NCBI GenBank assembly: GCA_942492735.1
Contig: OW818648.1
Span: 2,480,001-2,544,000 of the forward strand
Source: Sporobacter sp942492735
GTDB lineage: Bacteria; Bacillota; Clostridia; Oscillospirales; Oscillospiraceae
Direction of reading: 5' to 3'
DNA: 64,000 bases
How positions within the stretch are numbered: the stretch's first letter is position 1; each line of letters starts with the position of its first letter. Positions 32,990 to 42,310 of the stretch are shown one piece after another. A model generated the notes under the pieces. The model searched no databases, was not told where the DNA came from, and saw nothing but the letters and a program-made list of their open reading frames with translations. Made by a program: the position numbers and the translations under genes.

Positions 32990-34210
32990 GTGAAAAAACT
33001 ACATAGAAAGCTACTTTTATCGGCAGTACTGACACTCGTCATGATCCTGACACTTGTAATGCCTGCAAGCGCGGCCTCGCCGGTGAAAGTGGAGCTTGGC
33101 ACAACCGCTGCGTTTGCGGTTTTATCCGGCTCGGCAATCACCAATACCGGAACAACCACGATAGACGGAGACGCCGGTGGAAATATCGGAATGTCGCCGG
33201 GGACTGAGTTTATCGGACAGGCGAGCGTAACCCTCAGTGGAACAGCAAACATTGCTGATGCTGCCGCAAGTGTGGCCAAGGACGATCTGGTCACCGCATA
33301 TAACGATGCCGCCGGAAGAACGCCCACCACCGCCATTGCAGCTGATCTTGGCGGAATGACCCTGACTGCCGGCGTTTACAATTCGGCGAGCAGTATTGGA
33401 ATAAACGGTAATCTCATACTCGATGCACAGGGAGATCCCGAAGCTGTCTTTATATTTCAGGCGGGCTCCACACTGATTACATCAGCAGGCAGCCATATTG
33501 AACTCATCAATGGAGCGCGTTACTGTCGCGTATTCTGGCAGGTCGGAAGCTCGGCAACCTTGGGGACGAACTCTGTATTCAGGGGACACATTTTCGCATT
33601 GACATCCATTACCGTAACGACGGGCGCGATGGTTCAGGGACAACTGCTGGCGCTCAACGGCGCGGTCACACTGGACACGAATACTATTACAAACGGGTTT
33701 TGTGCAGTTATAAACACATCGCCGTCACCATCTCCACCACCGTCACAGATAAATAATCCGCCGATCATCAACATTATAAAGACGCCGGATCCGCTTTTTC
33801 TCTTCGTTGGCGGGGGCTCGGTTACATATACTTATGAAGTAACCAATCCTGGCATGGTTGTATTAAACGATGTAAGCGTCACTGATGATAAACTCAGTCC
33901 AGTGATCTATGTTTCCGGTGATGTCAATTCGGACAAGCTGCTACAACCCGGTGAGACTTGGATATATACCGGTACAACGAATCTCAGCGTAACCACATCG
34001 AACACAGCGACGGCAAAAGGCAGCGCAAATGGTACGGCAGCGACAGATATCGCGATTGCCACAGTCACGGTAGGGCCAACTGTTGTCGCTACTGTTAACG
34101 GCGGACAGCTTCCTGCTACTGCGACACCTTGGTATACGGTTCTCCTTATCGGCGCATGTTTACTCATATTTGCAGTCGTTGGCTTTAAAATTCGAAAGAG
34201 TCATGAATAG
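32990..34210 (+). CDS. Sorted surface protein with ice-binding-like (DUF3494) domain
   Basis: The 406-residue protein has a signal peptide (residues 1-29, KLLLSAVLTLVMILTLVMPASA), an ice-binding-protein-like beta-solenoid domain (DUF3494, about 33-240, with GTTAAFAVLSGSAITNTG and the VFIFQAGSTL and FWQVGSSATLGTNSVFRGHI strands), a Pro/Ser linker, a DUF11-type beta domain (about 265-360) and a C-terminal sorting signal: LPATA (374-378), hydrophobic helix and basic end. Most DUF3494 domains in mesophiles have no antifreeze role and are thought to bind surfaces. GTG 32990 is the start. A class D sortase gene overlaps its end, so the pair is probably substrate and enzyme. Confidence 0.88.
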   Translation: MKKLHRKLLLSAVLTLVMILTLVMPASAASPVKVELGTTAAFAVLSGSAITNTGTTTIDGDAGGNIGMSPGTEFIGQASVTLSGTANIADAAASVAKDDLVTAYNDAAGRTPTTAIAADLGGMTLTAGVYNSASSIGINGNLILDAQGDPEAVFIFQAGSTLITSAGSHIELINGARYCRVFWQVGSSATLGTNSVFRGHIFALTSITVTTGAMVQGQLLALNGAVTLDTNTITNGFCAVINTSPSPSPPPSQINNPPIINIIKTPDPLFLFVGGGSVTYTYEVTNPGMVVLNDVSVTDDKLSPVIYVSGDVNSDKLLQPGETWIYTGTTNLSVTTSNTATAKGSANGTAATDIAIATVTVGPTVVATVNGGQLPATATPWYTVLLIGACLLIFAVVGFKIRKSHE

Positions 34211-34907
34211 GCAGTCGTCGCCAAAGACCAGGTTCTCCATATATGACATATGGTGGCTTGCGATCATGGTCCTTGGAGTTGGATTTATCGGATTCGCCTT
34301 GATGAATATAATGCCGCCGGTGGCAAAGACTATCAATAACGACACCAGTTCATCCTTCACGCCAACCGCCGATCAGATTTCTACCCCCTCTGGTGCGGTT
34401 GGGCGCACTGAACTTATGGAAAATGAATTGCAGCTTGTAACGCCTAATTCCGATATAAGCCTTTACCCGGTATATCCTTCTGAGGGTGATGTCATCGGCA
34501 GCCTGTCGATGCCGGCTTTAGAGCTGGAGCTGCCCATCATACAGGGAACCGGTACGGATGATCTCAAAAATGGCGTCGGACACTTTGTCCAAAGCGTGCT
34601 GCCCGGAGAAGTTGACAATTGTGTTCTTTCAGGTCATCGAGATACGGTCTTTGCCGGTTTGGATAAATTGAAGATCGGTGATCTGCTGATTGTGAAAACA
34701 TCGGCCGGTACATTTACGTATGAGGTGAGCGGCACGCGCATCGTCGATAAAGACGATAAAACAGTGATCGTACCTACTGACCATGCGGTCCTGACTCTTA
34801 CCACCTGTTATCCATTCGGCTATATTGGGCCGGCACCGGACAGATATATCGTCTCAGCAAATTTAGTGACGAATAAAAAAACCGAAATTAAGCGCGATTG
34901 CGCATAA
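34203..34907 (+). CDS. Class D sortase
   Basis: The 234-residue protein has an N-terminal membrane helix (about residues 12-34) and the sortase domain from about residue 95: the catalytic His145 in LSGHRDT, Cys202 in TLTTC and Arg214 in PDRYIV. Class D sortases attach proteins to peptidoglycan or build spore/sporulation surfaces. The ATG 34203 start overlaps the surface-protein gene by eight bases; the longer frame upstream overlaps that gene completely. It would act on the LPATA signal of its neighbour. Confidence 0.9.
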   Translation: MNRQSSPKTRFSIYDIWWLAIMVLGVGFIGFALMNIMPPVAKTINNDTSSSFTPTADQISTPSGAVGRTELMENELQLVTPNSDISLYPVYPSEGDVIGSLSMPALELELPIIQGTGTDDLKNGVGHFVQSVLPGEVDNCVLSGHRDTVFAGLDKLKIGDLLIVKTSAGTFTYEVSGTRIVDKDDKTVIVPTDHAVLTLTTCYPFGYIGPAPDRYIVSANLVTNKKTEIKRDCA

Positions 34908-34927
34908 AACAAAATTAAGGAGACTAC

Positions 34928-35332
34928 ATGATGTTTATTAATGGCATATTGTACAAAGTGAATAAGGAGAAATTAAGAAGAGGAAGAATAGAGGCAGCGC
35001 ATCATATAGCCGTCGGCGTGAGCGTCGTCGTCGTTACAGGCGTTTGCGTCGCGTTGGGAATACTTCTCAGTACAAAAGCAGGTAAAGAAATGCGCGAGAA
35101 AATGAAAAATAAAGCGATTGACACGGTGGAAAATGTTAAAAATATTGTCATAAAAAGCGCGGATAGCATAGAGGTTTCAGCAGCTCATGCCGCAGAAAAA
35201 GTAAGTCATGTTATCGAGACTGCTCAGGATAAAGCCGAAGACATCAAAAAGGAACTTAAGGACGGCAGTAATGAAATCAGGCAAGACGTGCATGAAACTG
35301 CGGAAAATATTGCAAATACGATTAAGGAGTAA
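34928..35332 (+). CDS. YtxH domain protein
   Basis: A 134-residue protein with a membrane helix (about residues 27-48) followed by GKEMREKMKNKAIDTVENVKN and a charged helical tail rich in Lys, Ala and Glu, as in YtxH proteins induced by stress or stationary phase. The long coiled tail resembles LEA-like repeats. AAGGAG precedes the ATG by seven bases. Same strand and close spacing put it in the envelope operon. Confidence 0.75.
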   Translation: MMFINGILYKVNKEKLRRGRIEAAHHIAVGVSVVVVTGVCVALGILLSTKAGKEMREKMKNKAIDTVENVKNIVIKSADSIEVSAAHAAEKVSHVIETAQDKAEDIKKELKDGSNEIRQDVHETAENIANTIKE

Positions 35333-35338
35333 TTAATA

Positions 35339-35683
35339 ATGAATGATGCCGATGAGGAAAAACCAGTAAAACAAAACTTTACTGCAAAACGAGTTATTTA
35401 TTACATTCTGGGCTTATTAGAAGTTTTGCTTGCGTTTCGGTTTGTATTCAAGCTTCTGGGGGCAAATCCCGGCAGTGGTTTTGTTTCTTTTATCTATTCC
35501 ATGACGCAGATCTTTTTGGCACCATTCACTGCAATTTTTAGGCCCGCAGTAACGGAAGGAATTGAGACAAAAGCGATACTTGAACCAAGCACACTGATAG
35601 CTATGGCTGTATATGCTCTGATTGCCTGGGGAATTGTTAAGTTAATCATAACAATCAGGGAACGCAAAGAAAGTGAAGTATAG
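35339..35683 (+). CDS. YggT family membrane protein
   Basis: The 114-residue protein has two membrane helices (about residues 20-45 and 85-106) joined by a loop containing the YggT-like pattern LEVLLAFRFVFKLLGANPGSGFVSFIYSMTQIFLAPF. YggT proteins are small integral membrane proteins whose role is unclear, perhaps in cell shape or osmotic response. It starts six bases after the YtxH gene, so coupled. Confidence 0.75.
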   Translation: MNDADEEKPVKQNFTAKRVIYYILGLLEVLLAFRFVFKLLGANPGSGFVSFIYSMTQIFLAPFTAIFRPAVTEGIETKAILEPSTLIAMAVYALIAWGIVKLIITIRERKESEV

Positions 35684-35756
35684 CGGTTTATTAATGCATT
35701 GTTTTCAGAAAAAAACTGCAAGCCAGTAAATTTATACAAAAAAGAGGTGTTGAAGT

Positions 35757-35900
35757 ATGTTGTGGACAATAGCGGTAATTCTCATAATCTTATGGCTTCT
35801 TGGGGTGGTAACGTCAACCACGATTGGCGGATTTATCCATATACTGCTCGTGATTGCTATCATTGTCGTCTTGATAAGGCTGATCAAAGGGAGAAAATAA
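35757..35900 (+). CDS. lmo0937-family small membrane protein
   Basis: A 47-residue ORF too short for most gene finders: MLWTIAVILIILWLLGVV, a short polar turn with GGFIH, a second helix (ILLVIAIIVVLIRLI) and KGRK end. This two-helix pattern is that of lmo0937-family proteins, widespread small membrane proteins of unknown role. AAAGAGGTG lies about ten bases before ATG 35757. It probably closes the envelope operon. Confidence 0.8.
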   Translation: MLWTIAVILIILWLLGVVTSTTIGGFIHILLVIAIIVVLIRLIKGRK

Positions 35901-35973
35901 TTCGCACACATTGGAAGCTATACCCTTCTGGGTGTTTATGAAAGCAAAATCTGAAGAAGAAATGACGTAAAAA

Positions 35974-36969
35974 ATGCAGCATTTTGAAACAAGGCTGAAA
36001 AGCCATGATAATACATACTTAGAATTGTTCGTCAGGCATAAGAACAATCCGATTTTATCAGCCAAAGACTGGCCGTATCCTGTTAATTCAGTATTCAATC
36101 CCGGCGTGACGCTATTTCAGAATAAGGTGCTGCTACTAGCCAGAGCGGAAGACCGAAGAGGCTTTTCCCATTTGACAAAAGCAGTCAGTGAAAACGGTGT
36201 CGTCAACTGGATGATAGATACAAAGCCGACATTTGAGGCAAATCCGGACGAATACCCGGAAGAGGCATGGGGCGTTGAGGATCCGCGGATTACATGGATT
36301 GCGGAGCTGGATAAATACGCTATAACCTATACAGCCTTTTCAGAATCCGGGCCTACAGTATCGCTTGCACTCACTAAAGATTTTATTGAGTTTGAGAGAA
36401 TGGGGTCCATACTGCCCCCGGAAGATAAGGATGCAGCTCTGTTTCCTAGAAAATTATGCAATAAGTGGGTGATGATCCACAGACCAATGGCTGTTAACAT
36501 TAAACCGGGAGCGCACATCTGGGTGTCGACCTCTGATGATATGAGAAACTGGAGCGACCGAAGGATACTCATCCCAGCACGCTCTGGAGCCTGGTGGGAT
36601 GCCGGAAAGGTTGGTTTGAGCGCTCAGCCGCTGGAAACCCCGGATGGCTGGTTGATATTATACCATGGTGTCAGGCAGACCGCGGCAGGATCAATCTATC
36701 GTTTGGGACTGGCGCTGCTTGACCTTGAGAATCCGTTTAGGTTGCTGCGAAGAAGCGATGAATGGATATTTGGGCCGCAGGAAACATACGAGCGTGAGGG
36801 TGACGTCGGCGGCGCTGTTTTTCCGTGCGGCTGGGTACTGGATATAACAACGGGAAAAGTAAAAATGTTTTACGGCGCAGCAGACACCAGCATCGCTCTC
36901 GCTACGGCAAACTTAAGCGATTTACTTGAGTACATAAAGTCTTGTCCGGAGGAAACGCAGGCACCATAA
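35974..36969 (+). CDS. GH130 family glycoside phosphorylase-like protein
   Basis: The 331-residue protein has the five-bladed beta-propeller pattern of family GH130, which phosphorolyses beta-mannosides (mannosylglucose, mannobiose and similar). Landmarks are FVRHKNNPILSAKDWPYPVNSVFNPGV, the EEAWGVEDPRITWI catalytic-loop region, MIHRP, and GDVGGAVFPCGW. It is the first gene of a run with an NDP-sugar pyrophosphorylase, glycosyltransferase, phosphomutase and mannose-6-phosphate isomerase, so recycling or synthesis of a mannose-containing glycan is likely. The exact linkage is unknown. Start at ATG 35974; its ribosome binding site is weak. Confidence 0.88.
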   Translation: MQHFETRLKSHDNTYLELFVRHKNNPILSAKDWPYPVNSVFNPGVTLFQNKVLLLARAEDRRGFSHLTKAVSENGVVNWMIDTKPTFEANPDEYPEEAWGVEDPRITWIAELDKYAITYTAFSESGPTVSLALTKDFIEFERMGSILPPEDKDAALFPRKLCNKWVMIHRPMAVNIKPGAHIWVSTSDDMRNWSDRRILIPARSGAWWDAGKVGLSAQPLETPDGWLILYHGVRQTAAGSIYRLGLALLDLENPFRLLRRSDEWIFGPQETYEREGDVGGAVFPCGWVLDITTGKVKMFYGAADTSIALATANLSDLLEYIKSCPEETQAP

Positions 36970-36999
36970 TAGGAAATATGAAAACAATATATTATGTTC

Positions 37000-37036
37000 G
37001 AGCCTGCCTTGCATTCAACAAGGCAGGCTCTTGCTT
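37000..37036 (+). terminator. Terminator after GH130 gene
   Basis: GAGCCTGCCTTG and its complement form a 12-bp stem (37000-37011 with 37019-37030) ending in a T-rich tail. It divides the GH130 gene from the rest of the cassette. Confidence 0.85.
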
Positions 37037-37149
37037 TGTCAAAATACGGAGATATATGGGTGTGGAAGCTATCAAAAAATAGACCCTGCTGAAACATGCC
37101 GGTTGTTTTGCTGACCGGTAACGCTCAGCGCATCACTGAAAGGAGCAAC

Positions 37150-38259
37150 ATGAAAGCATTATTTCTTGCCGGAGGTATGGGGACGAGACTGAAGCCTTTA
37201 ACCGACGAGCTGCCAAAACCAATGGTCCCCATCATGAACAAACCCCTTCTTGAGCGCAGCATGGAGAATCTCAGAAAGTGCGGCATTAATGAAATCGTCA
37301 TCAGCACCGGTTATAAAACAGAGCTTATAGAAAAACACTTTGGTGACGGCAGCAAATTAGGGCTGAATATCGAGTATATCTGTGAAGAAACGCCAATGGG
37401 AACGGGCGGAGCGATTAAAAAGACGGCGCATTTATACAATGACACCTTTTTAGTACTCAACGCGGATATTCTGTGCAATATAGATTATTTAGATATGATT
37501 AAGTTCCATAGGGATATGAAAGCCGCGGTAACAATTGCCGTCACTGCTGTTAGCAATCCCTGCGCATACGGCGTTATTGAATATGATGAAAATGACTATG
37601 CGGTATCCTTTACAGAAAAGCCGGAAGCGCATCAGATAAAATCAAATTATATCAATGCGGGAGTCTATGTGTTTGAGCCGGATGTGCTCAGAGAAATTAT
37701 AGAGGACAGAGCGGTATCGGTAGAACGTGAAGTCTTCCCCGCACTTTTGGAAAACGGGCATAAAGTCGCAGTATATAAAGGCTGCAAGTACTGGATGGAT
37801 ATTGGCACACCGGAAAAATACATGCAGACGCACGACGATATCTTGTCCGGCAAATGTTTGATACCGGAGATCCAGTTTAACAGCAGGCGTATCTTTATCG
37901 AAGGCGCATCCCAAATAGACACCACTGCAAAAATTCGCGGCCCTGTGTATATCGGGAATAACGTCAAAATCGGTGCATATGCAAAAATCGGACCGAATGC
38001 AGTGCTTGGAGACGATGTCTGTGTTAATGCGGGTGGCTGTGTGATAAACAGCGTTCTTTGGAAAGATGTAAACCTGCAGAGTTCTGCTGAAATGAACGGA
38101 ATCATTGCCTCTCCAGATTTTTCGATTAAGTGCAAGGCTGTCCTTGATGATACAAATCTTTCGAATATCGATAGAGTCAGAGTCAGTGACAGAATACTTC
38201 GCAAAGGGTCGATATACGGCACAAAGCCTGTAAGACAAAAAGCTTCAAGATTAAAATAG
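37150..38259 (+). CDS. NDP-sugar pyrophosphorylase (mannose-1-phosphate guanylyltransferase-like)
   Basis: The 369-residue enzyme joins a nucleotidyltransferase domain (ALFLAGGMGTRLKPLTDELP at the N-terminus, VLNADILCN, MDIGTPEKYMQTH) to a C-terminal left-handed beta-helix (IRGPVYIGNNVKIGAYAKIGP) of the hexapeptide type. It activates a sugar 1-phosphate with NTP; the manA and phosphomutase genes in the same run point to GDP-mannose. ATG 37150 follows GAAAGGAG; longer frames were rejected. Confidence 0.9.
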   Translation: MKALFLAGGMGTRLKPLTDELPKPMVPIMNKPLLERSMENLRKCGINEIVISTGYKTELIEKHFGDGSKLGLNIEYICEETPMGTGGAIKKTAHLYNDTFLVLNADILCNIDYLDMIKFHRDMKAAVTIAVTAVSNPCAYGVIEYDENDYAVSFTEKPEAHQIKSNYINAGVYVFEPDVLREIIEDRAVSVEREVFPALLENGHKVAVYKGCKYWMDIGTPEKYMQTHDDILSGKCLIPEIQFNSRRIFIEGASQIDTTAKIRGPVYIGNNVKIGAYAKIGPNAVLGDDVCVNAGGCVINSVLWKDVNLQSSAEMNGIIASPDFSIKCKAVLDDTNLSNIDRVRVSDRILRKGSIYGTKPVRQKASRLK

Positions 38260-38269
38260 GGGTTAGAAT

Positions 38270-39484
38270 ATGAATTATAACAAACCAATGAACATCGCGT
38301 TTTTAAGTACATATCCGCCCAGAGAATGCGGGATTGCAACGTTCACTCAAGATCTTGTGACTCAAATGAGTTATTCACAGACGACAAGGCAAAGCCGGGT
38401 CGCCGCCGTCAGCAACGAACAGTTGCGGTATGACAATAAAGTAATGATGGAACTCGTTCAGAATGACAGAAGCAGCTATTCACAGACAGCACATAAATTG
38501 AATCATTCCGATGTCGATCTATTGGTCATCGAACATGAGTTTGGCATCTTTGGAGGAGATTGCGGCGAATACTTATTAGACCTTGTTGACAATCTGAAAA
38601 TTCCGTTTGTGACAACGCTGCACACTGTGCTCCCCGAACCCAACAAGATGCAGCGCTACATCGTGAAGACGCTCGGGAAAATGGGTGAAAAAACAATCAC
38701 AATGGCAGGCAATACCGTTGAAATATTGAAAAACGTTTATGGCATTGCCTCATCAAAAATTGAAGTAATCAGCCACGGCGTGCCATATATGGCCATGAAG
38801 CCCAGAGAAAAGCTCAAAGAGGATTACGGGCTGGAAAACCGTTCTATTATCAGCACATTCGGGCTGCTCAGTCCGGGAAAAGGGTTGGAATACGGTATCG
38901 CTGCAATCGCTCAAGTGGCGAAGGAGCATAAAGACGTACTCTATTTCATCTTGGGACAAACGCATCCTGCAGTTAAAAAAGAGTCGGGAGAAAAATACCG
39001 AAACACGCTTGAAACAATGGTTAAGGACCTCTGTATTCAGGACAATGTCAGATTTGTGGATAAATACCTGACAAAAGCTGAGATCATCAGTTACCTGAAC
39101 CTCTCAGACATCTATTTAACGCCGTATTTGAATAAGGATCAGGCGGTAAGCGGAACACTGGCTTACGCTGTCGGTTATGGACGTGTTGTTGTTTCAACGC
39201 CTTACAGTTACGCAAAAGAGATGCTGTCGCAAGGCCGCGGATTACTCGCGGAGTTCAGCAATTCCGAATCTATTGCCGACTGCATCACGTATGTGCTCAA
39301 CAATCCGAATGAAAAGAAGAAAATGGAACAAAAAACGCGTGAAGCAGGGGAATCCATGACGTGGGAAAAAGTCGGGGAGGATTATAAGAGATTATTTGTC
39401 GATGTCATTAATGAATCTGCTCGATTCACGATCACCGATGGAAAGATAACCGCCGCCGATAGTATGATTGCGGTTTCTCTATGA
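38270..39484 (+). CDS. Glycosyltransferase family 4
   Basis: The 404-residue GT-B enzyme begins MNIAFLSTYPPRECGIATF, has a Rossmann-like donor domain with IISTFGLLSPGKGLEYGIAAI and the ESVAN... replaced here by the SDIYLTPYLNKDQAVSGTLAYAVGYG acceptor/donor loop, and a GT4-type C-terminus. It probably adds sugar from a nucleotide donor made by the neighbouring pyrophosphorylase. The following gene overlaps its stop by four bases (ATGA), so they are coupled. Confidence 0.9.
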   Translation: MNYNKPMNIAFLSTYPPRECGIATFTQDLVTQMSYSQTTRQSRVAAVSNEQLRYDNKVMMELVQNDRSSYSQTAHKLNHSDVDLLVIEHEFGIFGGDCGEYLLDLVDNLKIPFVTTLHTVLPEPNKMQRYIVKTLGKMGEKTITMAGNTVEILKNVYGIASSKIEVISHGVPYMAMKPREKLKEDYGLENRSIISTFGLLSPGKGLEYGIAAIAQVAKEHKDVLYFILGQTHPAVKKESGEKYRNTLETMVKDLCIQDNVRFVDKYLTKAEIISYLNLSDIYLTPYLNKDQAVSGTLAYAVGYGRVVVSTPYSYAKEMLSQGRGLLAEFSNSESIADCITYVLNNPNEKKKMEQKTREAGESMTWEKVGEDYKRLFVDVINESARFTITDGKITAADSMIAVSL

Positions 39485-40584
39485 ACGCTGACGTTGGATT
39501 AATCGCTGCCAATACAGACCATATTTTCCACATGACCGATGATACCGGTATGTTCCAGCATTGCATCTACGGCGTACCGAATCGCGCAGAGGGATATACG
39601 TCAGACGACAACGCCAGAGCGCTCATCATGGCGGTCAAGTTATATGCGCAGGATCCCATAGATAGCGTTGAGAGGCTGATTTATACATACATTTCCTTCC
39701 TGTGTAACGCACAAAACGAGGGCGGGACATTCCGTAATTTTATGGGGTATAACCGCGAATTTCTTGAAGATGAAGGATCTGAAGACTGCTTTGGCCGATG
39801 TATGTGGGCATTGTGTTTTGCATTTTCCAGCTCAGTTACGCCGCAAAATGTGAAAAAAGCAGCATGGAGCCTCATACATAAGGCACTACCCAACTGCATG
39901 ACGCTTACATACCCCAGAGCTAAAGCATATCTGATAATCGGTCTCAGCTTTCTTAACATGGAAGAGACAAATGGCTATATAAATGAGCTGGCAGGGTCCA
40001 TTGCCGACCAGTATGATCACTGTACGGACGGAGACTGGCATTGGTTTGAAGATAACATGACGTATTGCAATGCCATATTGCCGTGGGCGATGCTCCTGGC
40101 ATATAAAATCACAAGAAATGACCGTTATGAGCGCATCGGGTTTGAAAGTCTGGAATTCCTTGAAAGCAAAACTTTCAGCAATGGCTACTTTAAACCAATC
40201 GGCTGCAACGGTTGGCTAAACAAAGGCAAACCGGCTGCAGAGTTCGATGAACAACCGGTCGAGGCTTGCGAAACGATGCTTGCTTATATTGATGCTTATA
40301 AAATTTCTGGGGAGAAGCATTATCTCGACAAGGCGAAAACCTGCTTTTCCTGGTATTGCGGACAGAATTCAAAAAAACTCAGCCTCATTGATTTCGAGAC
40401 AGGCGGCTGTTACGACGGAATCACACCGGAGGGATTAAACCTTAATCAGGGAGCAGAAAGTGTTGTTTCCTTCTGGGTGGCATGTCTGGAAATGCAGAAG
40501 TATCTTGAAATCGACAGGCTGAAAAAACCTGTTAAACAGACGGCCTTAGTACAGCCGAGCGTTTTGCTAAATAAAAATACCTGA
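39481..40584 (+). CDS. Alpha/alpha-barrel glycosidase-like protein
   Basis: A 367-residue protein rich in Trp, His and Asp with repeating helical pairs, as in (alpha/alpha)6 barrels of glycosidases, trehalases and epimerases. Noted segments are TDDTGMFQHCIYGVPNRAEGY, CFGRCMWALCFAFS, DGDWHWFEDNMTYCNAILPWA and NLNQGAESVVSFW. It resembles partner domains that occur beside or fused to GT4 enzymes. I cannot name the substrate. It is translationally coupled to the GT4 gene. Confidence 0.65.
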   Translation: MNADVGLIAANTDHIFHMTDDTGMFQHCIYGVPNRAEGYTSDDNARALIMAVKLYAQDPIDSVERLIYTYISFLCNAQNEGGTFRNFMGYNREFLEDEGSEDCFGRCMWALCFAFSSSVTPQNVKKAAWSLIHKALPNCMTLTYPRAKAYLIIGLSFLNMEETNGYINELAGSIADQYDHCTDGDWHWFEDNMTYCNAILPWAMLLAYKITRNDRYERIGFESLEFLESKTFSNGYFKPIGCNGWLNKGKPAAEFDEQPVEACETMLAYIDAYKISGEKHYLDKAKTCFSWYCGQNSKKLSLIDFETGGCYDGITPEGLNLNQGAESVVSFWVACLEMQKYLEIDRLKKPVKQTALVQPSVLLNKNT

Positions 40585-40601
40585 AAAAGGGCTGTGTTAA
40601 T

Positions 40602-42308
40602 ATGAACACCAGGCATAACTACAATAAATGGTTGAATGAAATAGAGGATTCCGATTTTAAAAACCAGCTGATATTTATGACGCAGCCAGAAATACACGAT
40701 GCCTTTTACCGGGAGCTGGAATTTGGCACCGGTGGATTACGCGGTATCATGGGCGCCGGAACGAACCGTATAAATGTTTATACGGTCAGCAAGGCGACGC
40801 AAGGGTTGTGCGATTTCCTGAAAAGCCACAACAAATTGACGTCTGTCGCAATCGGTTATGACAGCCGGGTTAATTCGGAGCAGCTGGCGAGATCGGCAGC
40901 AGAGGTTATTGCGGCAAACGGAGCGAAGGCTTATATATTTACGGAGCTGATGCCCACGCCGGTACTGTCCTATGCGGTCCGGGAGCTTGGTTGCGACGCG
41001 GGGATCGTTATAACCGCAAGTCATAATCCTGCGGAATACAACGGTTATAAGGTATACGGAAACGACGGCGGTCAGGTGACGCTCCAGGCAGCCGAATTGA
41101 TACAAAGCTTTATGAGTCAGACAGATATTTTCAGCGGTGTTAAGAAAAAACCTTTCAAAGCAGCGCTCATAGAACAATCTATTAGCTTTATTTCACAAAA
41201 CCTTGTCGAAAAATATCTCGATCAGGTTGAAGCCTGTTTGATTCATCCTGAGGTTTTAAAGCAATCGGATTTAAAGGTGATTTATACGCCGCTCAATGGA
41301 GCGGGGAACAAACCTGTCAGAGAAATCCTGAAAAGAGCCGGGCTCAAGGATTTGACGCTCGTTCCTGAGCAGGAAAATCCGGATGGGCAATTTCCGACGT
41401 GTCAAAAGCCGAATCCGGAGGAGCCTGCCGCCTTTAAAATGGCGATTAGCCTTGCGGAGAAAATCAATGCCGATTTACTTGTTGCAACCGATCCGGACTG
41501 CGATAGGGTCGGTATCGCAGTAAAACATGGCATCGAGTATAGGCTGTTGTCAGGTAATGAGACGGGATGCCTGCTGTTAAACTATATTTTATCTCAAAAA
41601 AAAGCGAAAAACCAGCTGCCGGCAAAACCGGTGATCATTAAGACGATCGTCACAAGCGCGATGGCAAACTTGATTGCCAAGGAATACGGCGCAAGAGTTA
41701 TTGACACCTTGACAGGCTTTAAGTACATCGGTGAACAGATCGGAATATTGGAGCAAAAGCAAGAACTAACGAATTATGTATTTGGTTTTGAAGAAAGCTA
41801 CGGATATCTGCCTGAGGTTTTCGTCAGGGACAAGGATGCCATATCAGCCTCGATGCTCCTATGCGAAATGGCGGCATTCTACAAAACGAATCGATCAACA
41901 CTGCTTCTGGAGCTTGAAAAGCTTTACGATAAGCATGGCTATTGGAAGCACGAGCTCCTATCATTCGCGTTTGAGGGCGAAGCTGGAATGAAAATGATCG
42001 AAACGATCATGCGCAAGTTTCGGGAAGGATCGTTTTCAGATTATGAGGGGCGCATCGTCGTTAAAACGGATGATTATTTGAGTTCCACTTCAACTGCAGG
42101 CAGTGGTGTTCTGCTGCTGCCGAAATCCGATGTGCTCGTGTTTACGCTGGATGAAAACTGCGAAATCGTCATCAGACCTTCCGGAACTGAACCAAACCTC
42201 AAATGTTATCTGACGGTCATGTCAAATGAGAATGTCAGCTCACTGCGGATGCTTGAGCGGCTTAAAGCCGATGTCACACAAAAAATACAGCATGCCGGGA
42301 TGTGCTGA
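40602..42308 (+). CDS. Phosphohexomutase (PGM/PMM family)
   Basis: The 568-residue enzyme interconverts hexose 6- and 1-phosphates through a phosphoserine. It has the GTGGLRGIMGAG N-terminal loop, the active-site TASHNPAEYNGYKVYG, the metal-binding DPDCDR, the sugar-binding GFEESYGYL and the phosphate-binding RPSGTEPN. Its length fits the long phospho-sugar mutases of Firmicutes. In this cassette it would supply mannose 1-phosphate to the pyrophosphorylase. Confidence 0.93.
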   Translation: MNTRHNYNKWLNEIEDSDFKNQLIFMTQPEIHDAFYRELEFGTGGLRGIMGAGTNRINVYTVSKATQGLCDFLKSHNKLTSVAIGYDSRVNSEQLARSAAEVIAANGAKAYIFTELMPTPVLSYAVRELGCDAGIVITASHNPAEYNGYKVYGNDGGQVTLQAAELIQSFMSQTDIFSGVKKKPFKAALIEQSISFISQNLVEKYLDQVEACLIHPEVLKQSDLKVIYTPLNGAGNKPVREILKRAGLKDLTLVPEQENPDGQFPTCQKPNPEEPAAFKMAISLAEKINADLLVATDPDCDRVGIAVKHGIEYRLLSGNETGCLLLNYILSQKKAKNQLPAKPVIIKTIVTSAMANLIAKEYGARVIDTLTGFKYIGEQIGILEQKQELTNYVFGFEESYGYLPEVFVRDKDAISASMLLCEMAAFYKTNRSTLLLELEKLYDKHGYWKHELLSFAFEGEAGMKMIETIMRKFREGSFSDYEGRIVVKTDDYLSSTSTAGSGVLLLPKSDVLVFTLDENCEIVIRPSGTEPNLKCYLTVMSNENVSSLRMLERLKADVTQKIQHAGMC

Positions 42309-42310
42309 CC

